From assembly GCA_004210455.1 (NCBI GenBank), contig SEFA01000060.1, forward strand, positions 1-46,629: DNA of 46,629 bases. The letters are read 5' to 3'. Both the position numbers and the translations under genes were made by a program. The DNA is from Rubrivivax sp. (lineage in GTDB: Bacteria > Pseudomonadota > Gammaproteobacteria > Burkholderiales > Burkholderiaceae_C). Positions 24,519-34,066 of this stretch are shown piece by piece (position 1 is the stretch's first letter; each line of letters opens with the position of its first letter). Under the pieces are notes generated by a model that did no database searches, had not been told where the DNA came from, and saw only the letters and a list, made by a program, of their open reading frames with translations.

Positions 24519-25868
24519 TCAAAGAATGAATCTGCTCAGATCCTCATCCTGCGCCAGCGCGCCCAGCTTCTCGTCGACCTGCGCGCCGTTGATCGTCACC
24601 GTCTTGCCGGCATGCTTGTGCGCGTCGAAGCTGATGTCGTCGAGCAGCCGCTCCAGCACCGTCGCCAGGCGGCGCGCGCCGATGTTCTCGGTGCGCTCGT
24701 TGACCTCGTAGGCGATCTGCGCCAGACGGCGGATGCCGTCCTGGCTCAGCTCCAGCGTCAGGCCTTCCGTCGCCAGCAAGGCCTGGTACTGCTTCACCAG
24801 GCTCGCATGCGTGCTCGACAGGATGGCCTCGAAGTCGCCCACCGACAGCGACTTCAGCTCCACCCGGATCGGGAATCGGCCCTGCAGCTCGGGGATCAGG
24901 TCGCTGGGCTTGCTCAGGTGGAACGCGCCCGAGGCGATGAACAGGATGTGGTCGGTCTTCACCATCCCGTACTTGGTGTTCACCGTCGTGCCTTCGACCA
25001 GCGGCAGCAGGTCCCGCTGCACGCCCTGGCGCGACACGTCCGCGCCGCCGCTGTGCTCGCTGCGCGTCGCCACCTTGTCGATCTCGTCGATGAAGACGAT
25101 GCCGTTGTCCTGCGCCAGCGCCAGCGCCGCCGTCTTGATCTCGTCCTCGTTGACCAGCTTGCCGGCCTCTTCCTCGACCAGCAGCTTGCGCGCCTCGGCG
25201 ATCTTGACCTTGCGCGTGACCTTCTTCTCCTGCCCCATCTGCGAGAACAGGCCCTTGAGCTGCTCGGCCATCTCCTCCATGCCCTGCGGGCCGAGGATCT
25301 CCATCGAGGGCTTGGCCTCGCTCAGCGCGATCTCGATCTCCTTGTCGTCCATCGAGCCCTCGCGCAGGCGCTTGCGCATGACCTGGCGCGCGGTGTTGTC
25401 CGCGCCGCCGGTCTCCGTCGCCGCCGGCGCGAAGCCGGTCGAGGAGCGCGCCGGCGGCACCAGCACGTCGAGGAGGCGTTCCTCGGCCGCGTCCTCGGCC
25501 CGCGCGCGCTGGAAACGCATCTGGCGCTCGCGCTCCTGCTTGACCGCGATGTCGACCAGGTCCCGCACGATGCTGTCCACGTCCTTGCCGACGTAGCCGA
25601 CCTCGGTGAACTTCGTCGCCTCGACCTTGATGAAGGGCGCATCCGCCAGCTTCGCGAGGCGGCGTGCGATCTCGGTCTTGCCGACGCCGGTCGGGCCGAT
25701 CATCAGGATGTTCTTCGGCGTGATCTCGCCGCGCAGCTTCTCGTCGACCTGCTGGCGCCGCCAGCGGTTGCGCAGCGCGATCGCGACGGCGCGCTTGGCA
25801 TCGGCCTGCCCGACGATGTGACGGTCGAGTTCGGAGACGATCTCCTGCGGCGTCATGCTGCTGCTCAT
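24519..25868 (-). CDS. hslU: HslU, ATPase subunit of the HslUV protease
   Basis: This 449-residue AAA+ unfoldase stacks on HslV and feeds it unfolded proteins. Walker A is GPTGVGKT (58-65), Walker [13 protein letters not shown] near 257, and the pore loop GYVGKD follows the VEATKFTEV segment. The C-terminal EDLSRFIL end is the peptide that inserts between HslV subunits and activates it. Length is normal. The start overlaps the hslV stop (ATGA, 25865-25868). Confidence 0.97.
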   Translation of the reverse strand: MSSSMTPQEIVSELDRHIVGQADAKRAVAIALRNRWRRQQVDEKLRGEITPKNILMIGPTGVGKTEIARRLAKLADAPFIKVEATKFTEVGYVGKDVDSIVRDLVDIAVKQERERQMRFQRARAEDAAEERLLDVLVPPARSSTGFAPAATETGGADNTARQVMRKRLREGSMDDKEIEIALSEAKPSMEILGPQGMEEMAEQLKGLFSQMGQEKKVTRKVKIAEARKLLVEEEAGKLVNEDEIKTAALALAQDNGIVFIDEIDKVATRSEHSGGADVSRQGVQRDLLPLVEGTTVNTKYGMVKTDHILFIASGAFHLSKPSDLIPELQGRFPIRVELKSLSVGDFEAILSSTHASLVKQYQALLATEGLTLELSQDGIRRLAQIAYEVNERTENIGARRLATVLERLLDDISFDAHKHAGKTVTINGAQVDEKLGALAQDEDLSRFIL

Positions 25869-26425
25869 TCCAGGACCTCGATCGTGTGGTTGCCGTTGGT
25901 GTAGATGCAGATCTCGCCGGCGATGACCAGCGACTGCTTGACGATGTCGACCGCGCTCAGCTGGCTGTGGTTGAGCAGCGCCTTCGCCGCCGCCTGCGCA
26001 TAGGCGCCGCCGCTGCCGATGGCGACGATGCCCTGCTCGGGCTCGAGCACGTCGCCGTTGCCGGTGATGATCAGCGACGAGGTGCGATCGGCCACCGCCA
26101 GCATGGCCTCCAGCCGCCGCAGCACGCGGTCGGTGCGCCAGTCGCGCGTCAGGTCGACCGCAGCGCGGACGAGGTTGCCCTCGTACTTCTCCAGCTTGGC
26201 CTCGAAGCGCTCGAACAGCGTGAACGCGTCCGCCGTCGCGCCGGCGAAGCCCGCCAGCACCTGGTTCTTGTGGAGCTTGCGCACCTTGCGCGCCGTGGAC
26301 TTCACGACGATGGTGCCCAACGTCACCTGGCCGTCGCCGCCGATCGCGACCTGGTTGCCGCGGCGCACGCTGACGATGGTGGTGCCGTGGTACGGCGGCA
26401 GCGGGGAGGAGTGGTCTTGAGACAT
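25865..26425 (-). CDS. hslV: HslV, peptidase subunit of the HslUV protease
   Basis: This 186-residue N-terminal-threonine peptidase is the bacterial proteasome-like partner of HslU. The catalytic Thr is T15 in [12 protein letters not shown], exposed after removal of a 14-residue propeptide that is longer than the one or few residues usual in E. coli. GGDGQVTLG and [16 protein letters not shown] are family motifs. I chose ATG 26425; the frame continues to 26473 without family-like sequence. A heat-shock-like promoter candidate lies upstream at 26483-26510. Confidence 0.96.
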   Translation of the reverse strand: MSQDHSSPLPPYHGTTIVSVRRGNQVAIGGDGQVTLGTIVVKSTARKVRKLHKNQVLAGFAGATADAFTLFERFEAKLEKYEGNLVRAAVDLTRDWRTDRVLRRLEAMLAVADRTSSLIITGNGDVLEPEQGIVAIGSGGAYAQAAAKALLNHSQLSAVDIVKQSLVIAGEICIYTNGNHTIEVLE

Positions 26426-26482
26426 GGGGGGATCCGACCTCTGGAACTCGTTGGACGTCCCGGAGGACGTCATGACACTCTC

Positions 26483-26510
26483 ACGTGGGTTCCCTGGCGG
26501 GAATCACAAG
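26483..26510 (-). promoter_or_regulatory. Candidate heat-shock (sigma-32) promoter of hslVU
   Basis: On the minus strand CTTGTGA (26504-26510) and CCCACGT (26483-26489) are separated by 14 bases. They resemble the sigma-32 elements CTTGAAA and CCCCATNT at near-standard spacing. The fit is partial; the idea is supported mainly by hslVU being a classic heat-shock operon. Confidence 0.35.
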
Positions 26511-26607
26511 GTGGAGAGACGGTGCGGAAAAGCCTGCGGCGTCGCCTGTGCGAATGCCGGTTGCGGATGTCGATGTTCTGGTGGCCATGATCGGACATCC
26601 GAAAGCA

Positions 26608-26630
26608 CAACGGGGCCAGAGGCCCCGTTG
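26608..26630 (-). terminator. Terminator after the TPR/STAS protein gene
   Basis: A perfect 10-bp GC-rich stem (CAACGGGGCC and its complement) with a 3-base loop begins 33 bases beyond the stop at 26663. Only a weak T-run (TGCTTTC) follows on the minus strand. It separates this gene from hslVU. Confidence 0.65.
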
Positions 26631-26662
26631 CTGCGAAGGTCGCGACGCTGGAAGGCGGTGCC

Positions 26663-28426
26663 TCAGACGTGGCGCACCTTGACCCGGGCGTGTTCGTTGA
26701 TGCCCATCGCGCCGAAGAACAGCGCCACCAGGCGGTGCGCATCGCTGAACTGCACCGCGCGGTTTTCGCTGCGCCGGGCGAGGACCCAGTTCAGCAGATC
26801 GCCCGCGGCCATGAAGTCCAGGCGGATCAGCTTGGGGCAGGCGATCGTCACGAGCGAGGCGCCGCCCAGCTGCTCGGTCATCAAGGCCAGCGTCTCGCTG
26901 ATGTCGCCGCTGAGCTGGCCCGACAGTTCCATCAGCGCCGCCGTGTTGACCGCGTCGGTCATCGTCGATTCCAGGAACGCGATGCCGGTGTCCATCGCCG
27001 CCGGCTGGATGGACGACGGGGAACTCGTCGACAGGGCGTTGCCGCTGATCCGGACGTGGCACAGCGCCTTTTCCCAGCTCGGCGGCGAGACCTCGTAGGT
27101 CACGCAATAGTCGATCGCGACCTCGTCGAACTGGTCCGGGCGGTTGGCCAGGCGCAACGCTTCGAGGCGCAGCATCCAGAGGATGGGATCGGCGTCGCGA
27201 CTGCCCACCGGCGCCTGCTCGCGCAGCACCTGGAAGAAATGGTCGCCGGACAGCCAGCGCAGGTCCAGCGCCTGTTGCGCCCAGGCGCGGAACAGGTCGC
27301 GCAGCTTGGCGCAGGCCTCGATGTCGATCTGGCGCAGCGGCGCCCAGTCGATCACCCAGGGCATCGGGAGGTTCTCGCAGCGCGTGCGCATCTGCGTCAC
27401 GGCCTCGACGTCCAGATACTCCGGCGTGGTCCACGAGACGCTGCTCGCACGGCCGCGCGGCGCGCGTTCCGCCTGCACGGCCTCGGCCACCAGCTTGGGC
27501 AGCGAGAACCATTGCGGCGACGACAGCCCGAACTGCTGCGCGTAGTCGTTGGCGAGATGCTCGAACTTGCCCTGCTGCCCGGTCGCCCGGTACAGGTCGA
27601 ACAGCACCAGCCAGGTCTCGGGATGCTGGTGACGGGCGCCACCCTGGCGGGTCAGGTCGATCAGGCTGCGTTCGCAGTGTTCGTAATCGGCGTTGGCGAA
27701 GGCGATGACGGCCTCGTCCAGCTCGGCGTCGTGGACGACCTCGCTGACCTCGACCTGCGGATCCGCGACGCGGAAGCTCAACGTCGGGATTTCCTTCTTC
27801 AACTCGGGGATGGGGGCCGGCGCGCCCGCTGGCGTCGGCGGCGCCATGCCGCCGCCCATCGAGGCCGCGGCGGGCGCGGGCGACAGGTCCAGCCGTTCGA
27901 TGTCCGCCGCCGGGGCGTGGTCGGAGACCCGCGCGCCGCCCTGGCCCATCGGGTCTGCCGGCTGCGTCGGCGCGAAGTTGACCGGCCGGGTGCTGGTGTC
28001 GAAGAAACCGGGCGGGTGCTGGCTCTGGACCTGCGTCGGGACGAATCCCTCGCCGACCATCTGCTGCTCGATCTGGTCGATCTTGGCCTTCACGGTGCCG
28101 TCGTCGCGCCGCACGCCCTGGATCTCGCTGATGCGGCCCAGTTCGTCGATGCCCGACGTGGCGTGGCCGCCCAGGGCGGCCAGCTGCTCGGGGGTCAGGC
28201 CTTCACGGCGGATCTTGCGCAGCATGTCGAGCTCGCGCTTGCGCACGAAGTCGTTGCGCCGCTTGCGCTCCACCATCGCCCGCAGCTCGGCCTTGGCGGC
28301 ATCGGCTTCGGGGTCGTCCTGGCGCGAATTGATCTCCGCCCAGTCGGTCGTCGGATTGGCGACGAAACGCGCCACCTTGCGGAAAAAGCTCTCGCCTTCT
28401 TTGGTGCCGTCTTTGGGGTCGGACAT
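26663..28426 (-). CDS. Conserved TPR/STAS-like protein of unknown function
   Basis: This 587-residue protein is apparently cytosolic, with no signal peptide. Residues 1-110 are highly charged, predicted helical. A Pro/Ala-rich linker follows (about 130-205). A helical repeat segment comes next (YEHCERSLIDL, ETWLVLFDLYRATGQQGKFE), reminiscent of the TPR part of FimV-like proteins. Two STAS-like segments close it: WVIDWAPLRQIDIEACAKLR near 345 and a C-terminal one with CPKLIRLDFMAAGDLLNW. The ATG at 28426 is preferred over GTG 28432. No catalytic motif is visible; a scaffold or regulatory role is a guess. Confidence 0.78.
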   Translation of the reverse strand: MSDPKDGTKEGESFFRKVARFVANPTTDWAEINSRQDDPEADAAKAELRAMVERKRRNDFVRKRELDMLRKIRREGLTPEQLAALGGHATSGIDELGRISEIQGVRRDDGTVKAKIDQIEQQMVGEGFVPTQVQSQHPPGFFDTSTRPVNFAPTQPADPMGQGGARVSDHAPAADIERLDLSPAPAAASMGGGMAPPTPAGAPAPIPELKKEIPTLSFRVADPQVEVSEVVHDAELDEAVIAFANADYEHCERSLIDLTRQGGARHQHPETWLVLFDLYRATGQQGKFEHLANDYAQQFGLSSPQWFSLPKLVAEAVQAERAPRGRASSVSWTTPEYLDVEAVTQMRTRCENLPMPWVIDWAPLRQIDIEACAKLRDLFRAWAQQALDLRWLSGDHFFQVLREQAPVGSRDADPILWMLRLEALRLANRPDQFDEVAIDYCVTYEVSPPSWEKALCHVRISGNALSTSSPSSIQPAAMDTGIAFLESTMTDAVNTAALMELSGQLSGDISETLALMTEQLGGASLVTIACPKLIRLDFMAAGDLLNWVLARRSENRAVQFSDAHRLVALFFGAMGINEHARVKVRHV

Positions 28427-28502
28427 GCTCACGCGGACCTTGCTTTTCGCAGTAGTGGCGGTGGTACTGGCGGTACTGCCTGATTCTGAAGGAGGCGGCG
28501 AC

Positions 28503-29147
28503 TCAGTCGCCGAACATCTTCTGCTTCAGCTCGCGGCGCTGTTGCGCCTCGAGCGACAGCGTCGCGGTCGGCCGGGCGATCAGACGGCCCAGGCCGATCG
28601 GCTCGCCGGTCTCGTCGCAGTAGCCGTACTCGCCGCTGTCCAGACGCTGCAGCGACTGCATGATCTTCTTCAGCAGCTTGCGCTCGCGGTCGCGGGTGCG
28701 CAGTTCCAGCGCGTGCTCTTCCTCGATCGTGGCACGGTCGGCCGGATCGGGGACGATGGACGTGTCTTCGCGCAGGTGCTCGGTCGTCTCGCCGGCGTTG
28801 GACAGGATGTCTTCCTTCAACTGCGTCAGCTTGGCGCGGAAGAATTCGACCTGCTTGTCGTTCATGTATTCGGTGTCGGGCATCGCGAGCACTTCGGCAT
28901 CGGACAATTCGGCACCGGCCTTGTTTTTCCAGGCGGAGGAGAGTTTGGGATCGGCTTTCACGGCAGGTCGGCTGTTCTGGTTCGTTGATGTCGGGGTCGA
29001 GGGCCGGACGGGGCTGTCCAGCAGTGAGACCGTGCTGTCGGGCGCGTCCGCGTCGGCGGACTTGCCCTCCGCCGCGGACTTGGACGCCTTGGCTGTCGCC
29101 GCAGGGGTCTTGGTCGCTGCGGTCTTGGAGGCCGGGGTCTTGCTCAC
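28503..29147 (-). CDS. dksA: RNA polymerase-binding transcription factor DksA, long form with reduced zinc finger
   Basis: DksA inserts a coiled coil into the RNA polymerase secondary channel and works with ppGpp. The tip motif D134-P-A-D137-R-A139 (DxxDxA) is intact. The zinc-finger region keeps only one Cys (C177 in GYCDETGEPIG); the CxxC partner positions read SLEA, so a structural zinc is unlikely. At 214 residues it is well above the usual 140-150 because of a Lys/Ala/Ser-rich N-terminal extension of about 65 residues. AGGAGA sits 6 bases before GTG 29147 and only 1 base before GTG 29153, so I take 29147. Confidence 0.92.
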   Translation of the reverse strand: MSKTPASKTAATKTPAATAKASKSAAEGKSADADAPDSTVSLLDSPVRPSTPTSTNQNSRPAVKADPKLSSAWKNKAGAELSDAEVLAMPDTEYMNDKQVEFFRAKLTQLKEDILSNAGETTEHLREDTSIVPDPADRATIEEEHALELRTRDRERKLLKKIMQSLQRLDSGEYGYCDETGEPIGLGRLIARPTATLSLEAQQRRELKQKMFGD

Positions 29148-29297
29148 GTTCACTCTCCTAGCGGCTCTTTATACCTGCTCGACATGAGAAGCCGGGGCTT
29201 CCCGCCGTTGGCGCAGGGGCCTGGTTCGGGCGCGGCGGATTGTAGCCACCTCCGCCGCCGCGCCAGCGATGGCTGTGAACCATCATTCAGTGTGGCA

Positions 29298-30461
29298 CTA
29301 AGCCAGACAGCCTTCCAGCCCCTGCATGAGGATGTCCTTCGGCAAATCGATACCGATGAACACCATCTTGCTGACCTTCTTTTCATCGGGCATCCACTTG
29401 GGACCGAGATCCGAACCCATCAGCTGGTGCACGCCCTGGAAGATGACCTTCTTGTCGGTGCCGTTCATGTTCAGCACGCCCTTGTAACGCAGCATCTTCG
29501 GCCCGTATACCTGCACGATCGCGCCCAGGAAGTCCTCCAGCTTGGCCGGATTGAAGGGCCGTTCCGAGCGGAAGACGAAGGACTTGACGTCGTCGTCGTG
29601 ATGATGATGGTGCGGATGGTTGCAGGCCTCGCCCGGGGCGTGGTCGTGGCCTTCATGGCCGTGATCCTGCCCGTGCGCATGATCGTGACCATCGTCGTGC
29701 CCATGATCATGGTCGTGTCCGTGATCATGGCCATGGTCGTCCACGGCCAGGAACTCCGGATCGATCTCCAGCTTGGCGTTCAGGTTGAAGCCGCGCAGGT
29801 CGAAGACGTCCTTGATCGGCACCTCGCCGAAGTGGACCTTGGACTGCGGCGCGCGCGGGTTCATGTGCTTGAGGCGGTGCGACAGCGCCTCCACCGACGC
29901 GGCGTCCACCAGGTCGGTCTTGCTCAGGAAGATCTGGTCGGCGAAGCCCACCTGGCGGCGCGCTTCTTGGCGCGTGTCGAGCTGGTCGTTGGCGTGCTTG
30001 ACGTCGACCAGGGTCAGGATCGAGTCCAGCAGGAAGGTCTCCGCGATCTCGTCGTCCATGAAGAAGGTCTGCGCGACCGGGCCGGGATCGGCCAGGCCGG
30101 TGGTCTCGATGACGACGCGCTCGAAGTCCAGCTCGCCCTTGCGCCGTTTCGCGGCCAGATCGGCCAGCGTGGTGCGCAGATCCTCGCGGATGGTGCAGCA
30201 GACGCAGCCGTTGCTCAGCTGGATGATCTGCTCCTGCGTCTCGCTGACGAGGATGTCGTTGTCGATGTTCTCCTCGCCGAACTCGTTCTCGATGACGGCG
30301 ATCTTCTGGCCGTGCGCCTCGGTCAGCACGCGCTTGAGCAGCGTGGTCTTGCCCGAGCCCAGGAAGCCCGTGAGGATGGTGGCCGGGATCAGGCCCGTGG
30401 CAGGACTCGCGGCGGAGGGCAGCGCGGCGCTCTGGACGTTGGTATCAGGGACGGACGACAT
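29298..30461 (-). CDS. COG0523/CobW-family metallochaperone GTPase with His-rich insert
   Basis: The protein has 387 residues. Walker A is GFLGSGKTT (32-40), and the metal-binding CxCC of COG0523 proteins is C86-V-C88-C89. LSKTDLVD supplies the guanine-specificity motif. Between the GTPase and C-terminal CobW_C domains lies a stretch of about 50 residues dominated by His, Asp and Gly (many HDHGH repeats), a likely zinc or nickel buffer. I use ATG 30461; the frame also has a TTG at 30473. It lies upstream of dksA on the same strand, a pairing known from Burkholderiales. Zinc transfer to client proteins is inferred from the family. Confidence 0.92.
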   Translation of the reverse strand: MSSVPDTNVQSAALPSAASPATGLIPATILTGFLGSGKTTLLKRVLTEAHGQKIAVIENEFGEENIDNDILVSETQEQIIQLSNGCVCCTIREDLRTTLADLAAKRRKGELDFERVVIETTGLADPGPVAQTFFMDDEIAETFLLDSILTLVDVKHANDQLDTRQEARRQVGFADQIFLSKTDLVDAASVEALSHRLKHMNPRAPQSKVHFGEVPIKDVFDLRGFNLNAKLEIDPEFLAVDDHGHDHGHDHDHGHDDGHDHAHGQDHGHEGHDHAPGEACNHPHHHHHDDDVKSFVFRSERPFNPAKLEDFLGAIVQVYGPKMLRYKGVLNMNGTDKKVIFQGVHQLMGSDLGPKWMPDEKKVSKMVFIGIDLPKDILMQGLEGCLA

Positions 30462-30529
30462 GGTGGAGACCAATCTGTAAGGGAAGCCTGGGCCCGCTAA
30501 CTGAGGGCGGATGACTGTGTTTCAAGCGA

Positions 30530-31468
30530 ATGTCAATGTCAATCGGTTATTCTGGCGCCTCATCAACGACGGCACACACCCCAGTGTCTGAACCTCAGCC
30601 TAGTCGGCCCGCCAAACACGGCGGGCGTGGCAACGATACCCGCGGTCTCATTGACCGCGTGCTCGAATTCCTGCACCCCGGCCCCGACTCGACCAGCGAG
30701 CTGATCGAGAACTTCGCCGAAGCGGAGGAGCGCGATCTGATCGCGCCCGAATCGCGCCAGATGCTCGAGGGCGTCCTGCGGATGGCCGAACTCAGCGCCG
30801 GCGACGTCATGGTCGCCGCGCCGCGGATGGACCTGCTGGACATCCAGTGGGCCCCGGACGACCTGCTGGCCAATGTCATCGACACCGGCCACTCGCGGTT
30901 CCCGGTCTACGACGGCCAGCGCGACAACATCATCGGCATCCTGCTCGCCAAGGACCTGCTCAAGCTCCAGCGCGCGCCGGAACTGAACCTGCGCGCTCTC
31001 CTGCGCCCGGCAGTTTTCGTGCCCGAGAGCAAGGGCCTGAACGAGCTGCTGCGCGATTTCCGCTCCAACCGCAATCACCTGGCGATCGTCATCGACGAAT
31101 TCGGCAACACGGCGGGCCTGATCACCATCGAGGACGTGCTCGAGGAGATCGTGGGCGAGATCGAGGATGAATTCGACGTCGGCGACGGCGACGCCGGCAT
31201 CTACACGCTGGCCGACGGCAGCTACCGCGTCGCGGGCGACGCGCATGTGGCCGCGGTCAACGAGTCCTTCGGGCTGTCGCTGTCGGTGGCCGAGTTCGAC
31301 ACCATCGGCGGCCTGGTCGCGCACGAGCACGGCCGCGTGCCGCGTCGCGGCGAGACGGTCGAGGTCGCCGGCCTGCGCTTCTCGGTGATGATCAACCGCG
31401 GCGGCGCCGTGCGCTGGTTCAAGGTGACCCGCGCGCCGGCCTCCGAGGCCGACGACCACAGCGGCTGA
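30530..31468 (+). CDS. corC: CorC/HlyC-family CBS-domain protein
   Basis: The protein has up to 312 residues. A CBS pair covers about 80-215 (GDVMVAAPRMDLLDI, RFPVYDGQRDNIIGILLAKD, NHLAIVIDEFGNTAGLITIE), followed by a CorC_HlyC/transporter-associated domain (VAEFDTIGGLVAHEHGRVP). In other bacteria CorC is linked to magnesium/cobalt efflux. The start is uncertain: ATG 30530 lacks a ribosome site and GTG 30584 would give the more family-like MSEPQPSRPA. Its stop overlaps the lnt start (TGATG), as in the widespread ybeX-lnt order. Confidence 0.9.
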   Translation: MSMSIGYSGASSTTAHTPVSEPQPSRPAKHGGRGNDTRGLIDRVLEFLHPGPDSTSELIENFAEAEERDLIAPESRQMLEGVLRMAELSAGDVMVAAPRMDLLDIQWAPDDLLANVIDTGHSRFPVYDGQRDNIIGILLAKDLLKLQRAPELNLRALLRPAVFVPESKGLNELLRDFRSNRNHLAIVIDEFGNTAGLITIEDVLEEIVGEIEDEFDVGDGDAGIYTLADGSYRVAGDAHVAAVNESFGLSLSVAEFDTIGGLVAHEHGRVPRRGETVEVAGLRFSVMINRGGAVRWFKVTRAPASEADDHSG

Positions 31469-32961
31469 TGCGCCGCGGGGTTTCCTGGCTGGGCCATCCC
31501 GCCTTGGCGCTCGTCGCCGGCGTCCTGCACACGGCCTCGTTCTCGCCCAGTCCCGCGTGGTGGCTGCAGCCGCTCGCGCTCGCCTGGCTGGTCTGGGCCT
31601 GCGACGGCCAGCGGCCGCGCCGCGCCGCGCTGACCGGCGCGCTCTTCGGCGTCGGCTGGCTGGCCTCCGGACTGTGGTGGCTCTACATCAGCATGCACGA
31701 CTTCGGGCACCTGCCCGCGGCCGTGTCCGCGCTCGCGGTGCTGGCGCTGGCGCTGTTCCTGTCCCTCTACTACGCCGCCGGCATGGGGTTGGCCGCGCGC
31801 TGGTCGGCCGGCGCCGCGCCGTGGCGACGGGTCCTGGCCTTCGCCGGGCTGTGGCTGGGGGCGGAGCTCGCCCGCGCCACCGTGCTCACCGGCTTCCCGT
31901 GGATCGCCAGCGGCTATGCGCATGCGCAGGGCCCGCTCGCCGCGTTCGCCCCCTACGTCGGCGTCTACGGCATCACCGCGCTGGCGGCGGTCGTCGCGGC
32001 GGCGCTGGCGCTGCGGCGCCGGGCGCTGCTGATCGTGCTCATCGCCGGCATCGTCTCGGGGCAGTTCCTGCCGCAGGACTTCACCCGCTCCACCGGCACG
32101 CTGACCCTGTCGCTGGTGCAGCCCAACATCCCGCAGGACCAGAAGTTCGATCGCGAGCGCTTCGACCAGAACCTCGATCAACTGATCGCGCTCATCCGCA
32201 CCGCGCGGGGTCAGGTCGTGATCACGCCGGAATCGGTGCTGCCGGTGCCGCTCGCCTTCCTCGACGAGGGGCACGTCGAGCGCCTGCGCCACGATGCCGA
32301 GACGAGACCGCTCCTGCTGGGCACCTTCCTGGGCAACACGACGGACGGCTTCGTCAACTCGCTGGTGGGCATCGGCTTCGCGCAGCGCTACGACTACGGC
32401 AAGCGCCACCTGCTGCCCTTCGGCGAGTACATCCCGCCGGGCTTCCACTGGTTCGTCAAGGCGATGAACATCCCCCTGGACGACCAGGCGAGCGGCACGC
32501 ACGAGGGCGCGCTGCCGTTCGCGGGACAGCGGCTGCGGCCGCTGATCTGCTACGAGGATCTGTTCGGCGAGGACATCGTCGCCAGCGCGCTCGACAGCGG
32601 CGGGCCGGCCGCGACGGTGTTCGTCAACGTCAGCAACCTGGCGTGGTTCGGGCCGCGCATGGTGCAGGATCAGCATCTGCAGTTCTCGCAGATGCGGGCG
32701 CTGGAGTTCCAGCGGCCCATCGTGCGCGCGACCAACACCGGCGCCACGGCGCATGTCGACCACCGCGGTCGCGTGCGCGAACGGCTGCCGGCGGAGCAGG
32801 CCGGCGTGCTGGAAGTGAGCGTCGACGGCCGCAGCGGCGTCACGCCGTATGCGCGCTGGCTGGCGACGCTCGGGTTGTGGCCCCTGTGGGCGCTGGCCGC
32901 GCTCGGCGTGCTGCCGGTCCTGATCGGGCGTCGCCGTCCCGCCCCGTCGCGCTTCGCCTGA
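31468..32961 (+). CDS. lnt: Apolipoprotein N-acyltransferase
   Basis: This 497-residue inner-membrane enzyme adds the third acyl chain to lipoproteins. About six membrane segments fill residues 8-205, followed by a periplasmic nitrilase-like domain. The catalytic triad is visible as E255 (VVITPESVLP), K312 (YGKRHLLPFGEY) and C361 (RPLICYEDLFGE). A final membrane helix is at about 470-485. It overlaps corC by one base (TGATG) and ends about 100 bases before glyQ. Confidence 0.96.
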   Translation: MRRGVSWLGHPALALVAGVLHTASFSPSPAWWLQPLALAWLVWACDGQRPRRAALTGALFGVGWLASGLWWLYISMHDFGHLPAAVSALAVLALALFLSLYYAAGMGLAARWSAGAAPWRRVLAFAGLWLGAELARATVLTGFPWIASGYAHAQGPLAAFAPYVGVYGITALAAVVAAALALRRRALLIVLIAGIVSGQFLPQDFTRSTGTLTLSLVQPNIPQDQKFDRERFDQNLDQLIALIRTARGQVVITPESVLPVPLAFLDEGHVERLRHDAETRPLLLGTFLGNTTDGFVNSLVGIGFAQRYDYGKRHLLPFGEYIPPGFHWFVKAMNIPLDDQASGTHEGALPFAGQRLRPLICYEDLFGEDIVASALDSGGPAATVFVNVSNLAWFGPRMVQDQHLQFSQMRALEFQRPIVRATNTGATAHVDHRGRVRERLPAEQAGVLEVSVDGRSGVTPYARWLATLGLWPLWALAALGVLPVLIGRRRPAPSRFA

Positions 32962-33060
32962 ACGGGCGCGACCTCGCGACGCGACCCCGGTGCGCGCCCC
33001 GGGGCGCACATAGAATCGGTCGGTTTTCCCCAACGTGCCCGCCGAGGGCCCGACGTCCCT

Positions 33061-34047
33061 ATGCTGACTTTCCAGCAACTGATCCTCCGCCTGCAGGAAT
33101 ACTGGTCCCAGCAGGGCTGCGCCCTGCTGCAGCCCTACGACATGGAAGTCGGCGCGGGCACCAGCCACACCGCGACCTTCCTGCGCGCGCTCGGTCCCGA
33201 GCCCTGGAAGGCCGCCTACGTCCAGCCCAGCCGCCGCCCCAAGGACGGCCGCTACGGCGAGAACCCGAACCGCCTGCAGCACTATTACCAGTTCCAGGTC
33301 GTGCTCAAGCCCGCGCCGGCCAACATCCTGGAGCTCTACCTGGGCTCGCTGGAGGCGCTGGGCTTCGACCTGAAGAAGAACGATGTCCGCTTCGTGGAGG
33401 ACGACTGGGAGAACCCGACCCTCGGCTGCTGGGGCCTGGGTTGGGAGGTCTGGCTCAACGGCATGGAGGTGACGCAGTTCACCTACTTCCAGCAGGTCGG
33501 CGGCATCGACTGCAAGCCGATCACCGGCGAGATCACCTACGGCCTCGAGCGCCTGGCGATGTACCTGCAAGGCAAGGAATCGGTGTACGACCTCGTGTAC
33601 ACGGACGGTCTGACCTACGGCGACGTGTTCCATCAGAACGAGGTCGAGCAGTCGACCTACAACTTCGAGCACAGCGACGTCGACTTCCTGCTGAACGCCT
33701 TCGGCGCGTACGAGCGCAAGTCCAAGGACCTGATGGACGCGCACCTGGCGCTGCCGGCCTACGAGCAGCTGCTCAAGGCCGGTCACACCTTCAACCTGCT
33801 GGACGCGCGCGGCGCGATCAGCGTGACGGAGCGCGCCGCCTACATCGGCCGCATCCGCAACCTCGCGCGCGCCGTGGCGCAGAGCTATCTGGACAGCCGC
33901 GCGCGGCTCGGCTTCCCGATGGCGCCCAAGGACTGGGCGGACGAGGTGATCGCGCAGATCGAGAAGAAGAGCGCCGAGGCGGCCGCCAAGGCTGACAAGG
34001 CCGCGGACAAGGCCGACAAGGCTTCGGACAAGAAGACCGCCGCCTGA
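33061..34047 (+). CDS. glyQ: Glycyl-tRNA synthetase alpha subunit
   Basis: The alpha chain of the bacterial alpha2-beta2 enzyme holds the class II catalytic core that forms glycyl-adenylate. [20 protein letters not shown] at the start and the [20 protein letters not shown] region are diagnostic. It has 328 residues, some 25 more than the usual 300, because of a C-terminal tail of alternating Lys, Ala and Asp (KADKA/SDK repeats) of probably lineage-specific origin. A TAGAAT hexamer at 33010-33015 may be the -10 of its promoter. glyS follows after 19 bases. Confidence 0.97.
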   Translation: MLTFQQLILRLQEYWSQQGCALLQPYDMEVGAGTSHTATFLRALGPEPWKAAYVQPSRRPKDGRYGENPNRLQHYYQFQVVLKPAPANILELYLGSLEALGFDLKKNDVRFVEDDWENPTLGCWGLGWEVWLNGMEVTQFTYFQQVGGIDCKPITGEITYGLERLAMYLQGKESVYDLVYTDGLTYGDVFHQNEVEQSTYNFEHSDVDFLLNAFGAYERKSKDLMDAHLALPAYEQLLKAGHTFNLLDARGAISVTERAAYIGRIRNLARAVAQSYLDSRARLGFPMAPKDWADEVIAQIEKKSAEAAAKADKAADKADKASDKKTAA

Positions 34048-34066
34048 CGACGAGGAACACCCCAGC

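Noticed and set aside
29581-29760. His-codon repeats in the COG0523 gene as a DNA repeat array
   Set aside because: The ATG/GTC-rich pattern is explained by the His/Asp/Gly-rich protein insert and has no regular DNA period.
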